A program made the position numbers and the translations under genes. Shown here in pieces: positions 8,238 through 18,220 of a stretch of DNA of 39,650 bases. Source of the DNA: Streptomyces geranii (GTDB taxonomy: Bacteria > Actinomycetota > Actinomycetes > Streptomycetales > Streptomycetaceae); assembly GCF_002954775.1 (NCBI RefSeq), contig NZ_PJME01000071.1, positions 1 through 39,650 on the forward strand. The letters are read 5' to 3'. Position 1 is the first letter of the stretch. Every line of letters starts with the position of its first letter. The notes below the pieces were generated by a model, which worked only from the letters and a program-made list of their open reading frames with translations, ran no database searches and was not told the origin of the DNA.

Positions 8238-8245
<8 letters not shown>
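7103..8245 (+). CDS. carA: Carbamoyl phosphate synthase small chain (glutaminase)
   Basis: 380 aa. The N-terminal CPSase small-chain domain is followed by a class I glutamine amidotransferase. Nucleophile Cys264 sits in LFGICFGNQ (most homologues have GICLGHQ), and His354 and Glu356 in QYHPEAA complete the triad. It releases ammonia from glutamine for CarB. The ATG at 7103 follows GGAAGG and overlaps the upstream stop by 4 nt; the 3' end overlaps carB by 8 nt. Confidence 0.97.
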
Positions 8246-11546
<3,301 letters not shown>

Positions 11547-11552
11547 CAGCCC

Positions 11553-11584
11553 AGAGGGGGACACCGGAAACGGTGTCCCCCTCT
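11553..11584 (+). terminator. 14-bp hairpin with GAAA tetraloop after carB
   Basis: The arms 11553-11566 and 11571-11584 are perfect complements closing a GAAA (GNRA) tetraloop. It lies between carB and pyrD, which are otherwise part of one cluster, so it could be a partial terminator, an mRNA-stability element or a processing site. Confidence 0.75.
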
Positions 11585-11623
11585 TGATGAGGCCTCCTGT
11601 GGGGCCGTATCGAGGACATGCCC

Positions 11624-12733
11624 ATGTACAAGCTCTTCTTCCGACTGGTCTTCACCCGGATGGACCCCGAGGAAGCCCACTACCTTGCCTTCCGCTGGAT
11701 CCGCCTCGCCGCCCGCGTCCCCGTCCTGCGGACCTTCGTCGCCGCCGCTCTCGCACCCCGGTACGGGGAGCTGCGCACCGAGGCCTTCGGGCTGCGGATG
11801 CACGGCCCCTTCGGGCTCGCGGCAGGCTTCGACAAGAACGCCGTCGCGATCGACGGGATGTCGATGCTCGGCTTCGACCACGTCGAGATCGGCACCGTCA
11901 CCGGTGAGCCTCAGCCGGGCAACCCCAAGAAGCGGCTGTTCCGCCTTGTGCCGGACCGGGCGCTCATCAACCGCATGGGATTCAACAACGAGGGTTCGCT
12001 GGCCGTGGCGGCCCGGCTGGCGAGCCGTGAGGCGGTCTTCCGGACCGTCGTCGGCGTCAACATCGGCAAGACCAAGGCCGTCCCCGAGGACGAGGCCGTC
12101 GCCGACTACGTGAAGTCGACCGAGCGGCTCGCCGCCTACGCCGACTACCTCGTCGTCAACGTCAGCTCGCCCAACACGCCCGGCCTGCGCAACCTCCAGG
12201 CCACCGAGGCGCTCCGCCCACTGCTCAGCGCCGTCCGCGAGGCCGCCGACCGCACGGTGACCTCGCGCCGCGTCCCGCTGCTGGTGAAGATCGCCCCCGA
12301 CCTCGCCGACGAGGACGTGGACGCCGTCGCCGACCTCGCCGTCGAACTCGGCCTGGACGGGATCATCGCCACCAACACCACCATCGCGCGCGAGGGACTC
12401 GGCCTGACCGCCGAACCCACCCTCGTGAAGGAGACCGGCGGCCTCTCCGGCGCACCCCTGAAGGCACGCTCCCTGGAGGTGCTGCGCCGCCTCTACGCGC
12501 GCGTGGGCGACCGGATCACACTGGTGGGCGTCGGCGGCGTCGAGAACGCCGAGGACGCCTGGCAGCGCATCCTCGCCGGCGCCACCCTCGTCCAGGGCTA
12601 CAGCGCCTTCGTCTACGAGGGCCCCTTCTGGGGACGCGCCATCCACAAGGGGCTCGCCGCCCGCCTCCGTACGAGCCCGTACGCCACGCTCGCCGACGCG
12701 GTCGGCGCCGACGTCAGGAAGAAGACACCATGA
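11624..12733 (+). CDS. pyrD: Dihydroorotate dehydrogenase (quinone), class 2
   Basis: 369 aa. FMN TIM barrel that oxidises dihydroorotate and passes electrons to the quinone pool. The amphipathic N-terminus (YKLFFRLVF...) is the membrane-association segment of class 2 enzymes. The catalytic serine lies in VNVSSPNTPGLR (181-182); NRMGFNNEG and EIGTVTGEPQPGNP are family motifs. I prefer the ATG at 11624 because GAGGA is 7 nt away; the ATG at 11618 is only 1 nt from it. The stop overlaps the pyrF start (ATGA). Confidence 0.96.
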   Translation: MYKLFFRLVFTRMDPEEAHYLAFRWIRLAARVPVLRTFVAAALAPRYGELRTEAFGLRMHGPFGLAAGFDKNAVAIDGMSMLGFDHVEIGTVTGEPQPGNPKKRLFRLVPDRALINRMGFNNEGSLAVAARLASREAVFRTVVGVNIGKTKAVPEDEAVADYVKSTERLAAYADYLVVNVSSPNTPGLRNLQATEALRPLLSAVREAADRTVTSRRVPLLVKIAPDLADEDVDAVADLAVELGLDGIIATNTTIAREGLGLTAEPTLVKETGGLSGAPLKARSLEVLRRLYARVGDRITLVGVGGVENAEDAWQRILAGATLVQGYSAFVYEGPFWGRAIHKGLAARLRTSPYATLADAVGADVRKKTP

Positions 12734-13575
12734 CGGTTCTGGAACCCTTCGGCGCCCGGCTGCGGCGCGCCATGGACGAGCGCGGCCCGCTCTGCGTCGG
12801 CATCGACCCGCACTCCTCGCTGCTCCTCGACTGGGGGCTGAACGACGACGTCGCCGGTCTGGAGCGGTTCAGCCGTACCGTCGTAGAGGCGCTGGCCGGG
12901 CGGGTCGCGGTGCTCAAGCCGCAGAGCGCGTTCTTCGAGCGGTTCGGGTCGCGCGGGGTCGCCGTACTGGAGAAGACGGTCCAGGAGGCCCGGGAGGCCG
13001 GCGCGCTGGTCGTGATGGACGCCAAGCGCGGTGACATCGGCTCCACCATGGCCGCGTACGCCGCCGCCTTCCTGGAGAAGGGCGCCCCGCTGTTCTCCGA
13101 CGCGCTCACCGTGTCGCCGTATCTCGGCTACGGCTCCCTGAAGCCGGCGGTCGATCTCGCGCGGGAGAGCGGCGCCGGTCTGTTCGTGCTCGCGCTGACC
13201 TCCAACCCCGAGGGCGGCCAGGTGCAGCACGCCGTCCGCGAGGACGGGCTGAACGTCGGCGCGACCATGCTGGCGTACCTGGCCGCGGAGAACGCGGGGG
13301 AGCGGCCCATGGGGTCCTTCGGGGCGGTCGTCGGGGCGACGCTCGGTGACCTCTCGTCCTACGACCTCGACATCAACGGACCTCTCCTGGCACCCGGCGT
13401 CGGGGCACAGGGGGCGACCCCGGCCGACCTTCCCGGGGTGTTCGGGGCTTCCCTGCGCAACGTGGTTCCGAACATCAGCCGAGGTGTTCTGCGTCACGGT
13501 CCCGAACTGGCCGCGCTGCGGGACGCGTCGGACCGGTTCGCCGACGAGATCCGGGCGGCAGTGGCCGCGACCTGA
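12730..13575 (+). CDS. pyrF: Orotidine 5'-phosphate decarboxylase, type 2
   Basis: 281 aa, the longer PyrF2 family found in actinobacteria. It decarboxylates OMP to UMP. The catalytic DAKRGDIGSTM motif (Asp-Lys-Asp network) is at about residues 97-107, and FFERFGSRG and PGVGAQGATPADL are conserved. ATGA overlap with pyrD. It is the last gene of the pyr cluster; orotate phosphoribosyltransferase (pyrE) is not present in the window. Confidence 0.96.
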   Translation: MTVLEPFGARLRRAMDERGPLCVGIDPHSSLLLDWGLNDDVAGLERFSRTVVEALAGRVAVLKPQSAFFERFGSRGVAVLEKTVQEAREAGALVVMDAKRGDIGSTMAAYAAAFLEKGAPLFSDALTVSPYLGYGSLKPAVDLARESGAGLFVLALTSNPEGGQVQHAVREDGLNVGATMLAYLAAENAGERPMGSFGAVVGATLGDLSSYDLDINGPLLAPGVGAQGATPADLPGVFGASLRNVVPNISRGVLRHGPELAALRDASDRFADEIRAAVAAT

Positions 13576-13581
13576 GGAAAC

Positions 13582-13615
13582 GCACGACTCGGCGGAGTCC
13601 TCCGATGAGTCGTGT
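13582..13615 (+). terminator. Putative pyr operon terminator
   Basis: The outer arms CACGACTC (13583-13590) and GAGTCGTG (13607-13614) pair perfectly. An inner stem CGGA/TCCG closes a 4-nt loop after a small internal loop. It starts 7 nt after the pyrF stop. Confidence 0.6.
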
Positions 13616-13713
13616 CGGGTCGTCTTGAGACTGAATACATTCTCAAATCAGGGGCAGTATGCCTGAAATATCCGACCTGCCGAAGGCTGACCAGGACTTT
13701 TCCGCTGTTCTCG

Positions 13714-13742
13714 CTGACTCCGGCGGCCCTGGCCGCTAGTCT
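13714..13742 (+). promoter_or_regulatory. Putative mihF promoter
   Basis: A CTGACT box (13714-13719) and a TAGTCT box (13737-13742) are separated by 17 nt and match housekeeping -35 and -10 patterns. This leaves a leader of about 100 nt before mihF. Prediction only. Confidence 0.45.
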
Positions 13743-13851
13743 CCGACCAGAGCCAACGAGCGAGTGTGTTGTTCGTGGCTCACCAGGTGAGGGGCAACCA
13801 GCTTTCTCACCGGTCCGTATCCGACAGTTCGACATCCGAGGTGACGTAGGC

Positions 13852-14175
13852 GTGGCTCTTCCGCCCCTTACCCCTGAACAGCGCGCAGCCGCGCTCGAAA
13901 AGGCCGCCGCGGCTCGCCGGGAGCGGGCCGAGGTCAAGAATCGACTCAAGCACTCCGGCGCCTCCCTGCATGACGTGATCAAGCAGGGCCAGGAGAACGA
14001 CGTCATCGGCAAGATGAAGGTCTCCGCCCTGCTTGAGTCCCTGCCGGGCGTGGGCAAGGTCCGCGCCAAGCAGATCATGGAGCGACTCGGCATCTCCGAG
14101 AGCCGCCGAGTGCGTGGCCTCGGCTCCAACCAGATCGCCTCCCTGGAGCGCGAGTTCGGCAGCACCGGCTCCTGA
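13852..14175 (+). CDS. mihF: Actinobacterial integration host factor (mIHF/sIHF)
   Basis: 107 aa. Small basic nucleoid protein with a long N-terminal helix (about 5-45) and a helix-hairpin-helix-like region, LESLPGVGKVRAKQIMERLG, that contacts DNA. In Streptomyces it affects nucleoid compaction, sporulation and antibiotic production; in mycobacteria it is essential. GTG start at 13852 with GAGGTGA 7 nt upstream; an open frame to 13612 exists but the 107-aa form is the family size. gmk follows in 36 nt. Confidence 0.96.
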   Translation: MALPPLTPEQRAAALEKAAAARRERAEVKNRLKHSGASLHDVIKQGQENDVIGKMKVSALLESLPGVGKVRAKQIMERLGISESRRVRGLGSNQIASLEREFGSTGS

Positions 14176-14211
14176 GTCCTGGCACCCCGGGATTCCTGGA
14201 ATAATCGCCGT

Positions 14212-14805
14212 ATGGCTGCAACATTCCGGGGGACGACCCCCGAGCCCCCGGACGTACGTCCGCGGCTGACCGTGCTCTCCGGCCCTTCGGGGGTCGGCAA
14301 GAGCACGGTCGTCGCCCATATGCGCAAGGCACACCCCGAGGTCTGGCTCTCGGTGTCGGCGACGACCCGAAAGCCACGCCCCGGTGAACGGCACGGCGTC
14401 CACTACTTCTTCGTCACCGACGAGGAGATGGACAAGCTGATCGCCAACGGCGAGCTTCTCGAGTGGGCCGAGTTCGCCGGCAACCGATACGGCACACCGC
14501 GTGCGGCTGTGCTGGAGCGGCTGGAGTCCGGCGAGTCGGTCCTCCTGGAGATCGATCTCCAGGGCGCCCGGCAGGTCCGTGAGTCCATGGCGGACGCCCT
14601 GCTGGTGTTCCTGGCTCCTCCCTCCTGGGAGGAGCTGGTGCGCAGACTGACCGGGCGGGGCACCGAACCGCCCGAGGTGATCGAGCGCCGGCTGGACGCG
14701 GCCAAGATCGAACTGGCCGCCGAGCCCGAGTTCGACGAGACCCTTGTCAACACCTCCGTCGAGGACGTAGCGCGCGAGCTGCTAGCCTTGATGGAAGTTG
14801 TGTGA
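14212..14805 (+). CDS. gmk: Guanylate kinase
   Basis: 197 aa. It phosphorylates GMP and dGMP to GDP and dGDP. P-loop GPSGVGKSTVV (about 25-35), GMP-binding segment SATTRKPRPGERHGVHYFF, and the lid RLTGRGTEPPEVIERRL are complete. The ATG at 14212 has no good Shine-Dalgarno. It directly precedes rpoZ, an arrangement shared with many bacteria that links GTP pools, ppGpp metabolism and RNA polymerase. Confidence 0.96.
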   Translation: MAATFRGTTPEPPDVRPRLTVLSGPSGVGKSTVVAHMRKAHPEVWLSVSATTRKPRPGERHGVHYFFVTDEEMDKLIANGELLEWAEFAGNRYGTPRAAVLERLESGESVLLEIDLQGARQVRESMADALLVFLAPPSWEELVRRLTGRGTEPPEVIERRLDAAKIELAAEPEFDETLVNTSVEDVARELLALMEVV

Positions 14806-14843
14806 TCGTTCTCGATCCCATCCCACCTTTCGGAAGGCAGAGC

Positions 14844-15116
14844 GTGTCCTCTTCCATCACCGCTCCCGAGGGCATCATCAACCCTCCGATCGACGAGCTC
14901 CTCGAAGCCACCGACTCGAAGTACAGCCTGGTGATCTACGCGGCCAAGCGTGCCCGCCAGATCAACGCGTACTACTCGCAGCTCGGTGAGGGCCTCCTCG
15001 AGTACGTCGGTCCGCTCGTCGACACCCACGTCCACGAGAAGCCGCTCTCCATCGCCCTGCGTGAGATCAACGCGGGTCTGCTGACGTCCGAGGCCGTTGA
15101 GGGGCCCGCGCAGTAG
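14844..15116 (+). CDS. rpoZ: RNA polymerase omega subunit
   Basis: 90 aa. Omega helps fold and attach the beta-prime subunit. The conserved core is INPPIDELLEATDSKYSLV followed by AAKRARQINAYY. I chose the GTG at 14844, 6 nt after GGAAGG (14832-14837); a longer frame from 14802 has no ribosome binding site. A strong hairpin at 15151-15185 ends the gene. Confidence 0.96.
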   Translation: MSSSITAPEGIINPPIDELLEATDSKYSLVIYAAKRARQINAYYSQLGEGLLEYVGPLVDTHVHEKPLSIALREINAGLLTSEAVEGPAQ

Positions 15117-15150
15117 TAGCGGTAATATTTTCAACTTTCGGTTGCTTTAT

Positions 15151-15185
15151 CCACAGGCCCGACAGCGCGACTGTCGGGCCTGTGG
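15151..15185 (+). terminator. rpoZ terminator hairpin
   Basis: The arms 15151-15165 (CCACAGGCCCGACAG) and 15171-15185 pair perfectly over 15 bp with a CGCGA loop. It lies 34 nt after rpoZ, preceded by an unusually AT-rich patch (15123-15150) for this genome. Confidence 0.85.
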
Positions 15186-15244
15186 TGTGTCATAGACCCG
15201 TACCGAGTCGGGTGCGAATCGCGTATCGAGTCAGGGGAGGCCCG

Positions 15245-16447
15245 GTGGGCAAGCCGAAGGTCGTACTGGGGGTCAGTGGCGGCATCGCCGCGTACAAGGC
15301 CTGCGAGCTGCTGCGGAGACTGACGGAGTCCGGCCACGACGTCCGGGTCGTGCCCACCGCCTCCGCCCTGCACTTCGTCGGCGCCGCCACCTGGTCCGCG
15401 CTCTCCGGTCACCCCGTCTCGACGGAGGTCTGGGACGACGTCCACGAGGTCCCGCACGTCCGCATCGGCCAAGGGGCGGACCTGGTGATCGTCGCCCCGG
15501 CGACAGCCGACATGCTCGCGAAGGCGGCCCACGGCCTCGCCGACGACCTGCTGACCAACACCCTCCTCACCGCCCGCTGTCCCGTCGTCTTCGCCCCCGC
15601 CATGCACACGGAGATGTGGGAACACCCGGCGACCCAGGAGAACGTGGCGACACTGCGCCGCCGGGGCGCCCTCGTCATCGAACCGGCCGTCGGCCGCCTC
15701 ACCGGCGTCGACACCGGCAAGGGGCGGCTGCCCGACCCGGCCGAGATCTTCGAGGTCTGCCGCAGAGTGCTGGCCCGGGGCGTGACAGAACCCGACCTGG
15801 TCGGCCGTCATGTCGTCGTCAGCGCGGGCGGCACCCGTGAGCCGCTCGACCCCGTCCGCTTCCTCGGCAACCGCTCCTCCGGCAAGCAGGGATACGCCCT
15901 CGCCCGTACGGCCGCCGCGCGGGGCGCCCGGGTCACCCTGATCGCCGCGAACACCGCTCTGCCGGATCCGGCGGGCGTGGACATCGTGTCCGTGGGGACG
16001 GCCGTCCAGTTGCGCGAGGCCGTGCTCAAGGCTGCCGGAGACGCCGACGCCGTGGTGATGGCCGCGGCGGTCGCCGACTTCCGTCCGGCGGCCTACGCGA
16101 CCGGGAAGATCAAGAAAAAGGACGGCGCGGACCCCGAACCCGTCGTCCTGGTCCGGAATCCGGACATCCTCGCGGAGATCTCGGCCGACCGCGCCCGGTC
16201 CGGTCAGGTGGTCGTCGGCTTCGCGGCCGAGACGGACGACGTCCTCGCCAACGGCCGTACGAAGCTGCGGCGCAAGGGATGCGACCTGCTGGTCGTGAAC
16301 GAGGTGGGGGAGCGCAGGACCTTCGGTTCCGAGGAGAACGAGGCCGTGGTGCTGGGCGCCGACGGCAGCGAGACCCCGGTTCCGCATGGGCCGAAGGAGG
16401 CGCTGGCCGAGGTGGTCTGGGACCTGGTCGCCGGTCGCCTGACATGA
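15245..16447 (+). CDS. coaBC: Bifunctional phosphopantothenoylcysteine decarboxylase / phosphopantothenate-cysteine ligase
   Basis: 400 aa. The N-terminal flavoprotein CoaC domain (about 1-180) decarboxylates 4'-phosphopantothenoylcysteine; the C-terminal CoaB domain (about 190-400) makes it from 4'-phosphopantothenate and cysteine. Catalytic His71 (PHVRIG) is kept. The PAMN motif is PAMH (His121), and the Cys of the substrate lid in E. coli Dfp is Gly154 (RLTGVDTGKGRL); I believe both are usual in actinobacteria. CoaB shows GGTREPLDPVRFLGNRSSGK and the KIKK lysines. The GTG at 15245 has GGGGAGG 4 nt upstream; earlier in-frame starts fall in the rpoZ terminator. Confidence 0.95.
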   Translation: MGKPKVVLGVSGGIAAYKACELLRRLTESGHDVRVVPTASALHFVGAATWSALSGHPVSTEVWDDVHEVPHVRIGQGADLVIVAPATADMLAKAAHGLADDLLTNTLLTARCPVVFAPAMHTEMWEHPATQENVATLRRRGALVIEPAVGRLTGVDTGKGRLPDPAEIFEVCRRVLARGVTEPDLVGRHVVVSAGGTREPLDPVRFLGNRSSGKQGYALARTAAARGARVTLIAANTALPDPAGVDIVSVGTAVQLREAVLKAAGDADAVVMAAAVADFRPAAYATGKIKKKDGADPEPVVLVRNPDILAEISADRARSGQVVVGFAAETDDVLANGRTKLRRKGCDLLVVNEVGERRTFGSEENEAVVLGADGSETPVPHGPKEALAEVVWDLVAGRLT

Positions 16448-16750
16448 ATGCTTCGTTTCGTTCCGCGGGGCTCGCCCGGATCCCCGGTGTCCCTCCGTTT
16501 CCGTCCGTATCCCTCCTCCGTCCGCCCTGACCGCCCCTCCCACCTCGCACTTAGGGGTGTGGCGGCTCTGGCGTACAGCCCTCATGATTGGGCAGAATGC
16601 CCGTGCCGCAGGTCACAGCGCTTCCGAGAGGCGAGACGGAGGGGCCGTTGACCGAGTGCGACCGATAAACTGTTCTCGGACGAGCCGGGCGCAGCTCCCG
16701 AGCCGTCCGCCAATGATCAGCCAGCAGCCGCTGCAACCACAGGGAGCGTT
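16448..16750. other. Intergenic region coaBC-metK
   Basis: About 300 nt with no supportable gene. A small hairpin GGGC-AGAAT-GCCC lies near 16590-16602. The likely metK promoter lies around 16648-16676: TTGACC (16648-16653) with TGTTCT 17 nt later, and a closer TAAACT. The leader of about 70 nt contains no structure I can recognise as a SAM riboswitch. Confidence 0.5.
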
Positions 16751-17959
16751 GTGTCCCGTCGCCTTTTCACCTCGGAGTCCGTGACCGAAGGTCACCCCGA
16801 CAAGATCGCTGACCAGATCAGCGACACGATCCTCGACGCGCTTCTGCGCGAAGACCCCACATCCCGCGTCGCCGTCGAGACGCTGATCACCACCGGCCTC
16901 GTCCATGTGGCCGGCGAGGTCACCACCAAGGCCTACGCGCCCATCCCGCAGTTGGTGCGCGACAAGATCCTGGAGATCGGCTACGACTCCTCGAAGAAGG
17001 GCTTCGACGGCGCCTCCTGCGGAGTGTCGGTGTCGATCGGCTCGCAGTCGCCCGACATCGCGCAGGGCGTGGACACGGCGTACGAGAACCGTGTCGAGGG
17101 TGACGAGGACGAACTCGACAAGCAGGGCGCCGGCGACCAGGGCCTGATGTTCGGCTACGCGACGGACGAGACCCCGGAGCTGATGCCGCTCCCGATCCAC
17201 CTCGCCCACCGTCTCTCGCGCCGGCTGTCCGAGGTCCGCAAGAACGGCACGATCCCGTACCTCCGCCCCGACGGCAAGACCCAGGTCACCATCGAGTACG
17301 ACGGTGACAAGGCGGTCCGGCTGGACACGGTCGTCGTCTCCTCGCAGCACGCGAGCGACATCGACCTGGAGTCCCTCCTCGCCCCCGACATCCGCGAGTT
17401 CGTCGTGGAGCACGAGCTGAAGGCTCTCCTCGACGAGGGCATCAAGCTGGAGACCGAGGGCTACCGCCTGCTGGTCAACCCGACCGGCCGCTTCGAGATC
17501 GGCGGCCCGATGGGTGACGCGGGCCTCACCGGCCGCAAGATCATCATCGACACGTACGGCGGCATGGCTCGCCACGGTGGCGGCGCCTTCTCCGGCAAGG
17601 ACCCGTCGAAGGTGGACCGTTCGGCGGCGTACGCGATGCGCTGGGTCGCGAAGAACGTCGTCGCCGCGGGCCTCGCCTCGCGCTGCGAGGTCCAGGTCGC
17701 GTACGCGATCGGCAAGGCCGAGCCGGTGGGCCTGTTCGTGGAGACCTTCGGCACGGCCAAGGTCGACGCCGAGAAGATCGAGTCCGCGATCACCACGGTC
17801 TTCGACCTCCGTCCGGCCGCGATCATCCGCGACCTCGACCTGCTCCGCCCGATCTACGCCCAGACGGCGGCGTACGGTCACTTCGGCCGTGAGCTGCCCG
17901 ACTTCACGTGGGAGCGGACGGACCGGGTGGAGGCGCTGCGCAGGGCTGTCGGTCTGTAA
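16751..17959 (+). CDS. metK: S-adenosylmethionine synthetase
   Basis: 402 aa. It forms SAM from methionine and ATP. SESVTEGHPDKIADQISD at the N-terminus, the GAGDQGLMFGYA loop and the phosphate-binding GGGAFSGKDPSKVDRS motif are all present, and the length is normal. SAM level influences antibiotic production and sporulation in Streptomyces. GTG start 5 nt after AGGGAG. A hairpin lies 32 nt after the stop. Confidence 0.97.
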   Translation: MSRRLFTSESVTEGHPDKIADQISDTILDALLREDPTSRVAVETLITTGLVHVAGEVTTKAYAPIPQLVRDKILEIGYDSSKKGFDGASCGVSVSIGSQSPDIAQGVDTAYENRVEGDEDELDKQGAGDQGLMFGYATDETPELMPLPIHLAHRLSRRLSEVRKNGTIPYLRPDGKTQVTIEYDGDKAVRLDTVVVSSQHASDIDLESLLAPDIREFVVEHELKALLDEGIKLETEGYRLLVNPTGRFEIGGPMGDAGLTGRKIIIDTYGGMARHGGGAFSGKDPSKVDRSAAYAMRWVAKNVVAAGLASRCEVQVAYAIGKAEPVGLFVETFGTAKVDAEKIESAITTVFDLRPAAIIRDLDLLRPIYAQTAAYGHFGRELPDFTWERTDRVEALRRAVGL

Positions 17960-17990
17960 AGCTCGTACGACCGCTGGGCGGTTGGTTGTT

Positions 17991-18024
17991 GAGGCCCGGT
18001 GTCCCCCTGGGGGTGCCGGGCTTC
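17991..18024 (+). terminator. metK terminator hairpin
   Basis: The arms 17991-18006 and 18009-18024 pair over 16 positions with several G-U wobbles (AGGCCCGG with CCGGGCTT at the base). The inner pairs open to leave a small loop. It begins 32 nt past the metK stop. Confidence 0.65.
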
Positions 18025-18190
18025 GGCGTGCCGGGAAATGGGTGGTGGGGCTGCGGTCCGGGTTCGTAAGGTGATGATCTCCCGGTGCGCAGGCCGCGGT
18101 TACTTCGGTGGAGTGCGTCCCTCGGACGTGCGGTGAATCTGGAATTTCGTGCCGCTGCCGACTTGATCTCGGGAGTTCGACCGCCGCCCG

Positions 18191-18220
18191 TTGTCAGTGG
18201 CGTTTGGTAAAAATGCAAGC
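18191..18220 (+). promoter_or_regulatory. RecA-independent DNA-damage (PafBC-type) promoter of priA
   Basis: TTGTCAGTG at 18191-18199, an 8-nt spacer, then TAAAAAT at 18208-18214. This follows the RecA-NDp pattern TTGTCRGTG-N8-TAnnnT known from mycobacterial PafBC-controlled repair genes; only the last T of the -10 box is shifted by one. The -10 ends 6-7 nt before the priA GTG, so the transcript would be leaderless. Confidence 0.6.

Noticed and set aside
16448..16651. 67-codon frame between coaBC and metK
   Set aside because: No ribosome binding site and low-complexity Arg/Pro/Ser composition.
16654..16750. Possible SAM riboswitch before metK
   Set aside because: The leader is short and I could not find the conserved stems or core of SAM-I, SAM-II or SAM-IV types.
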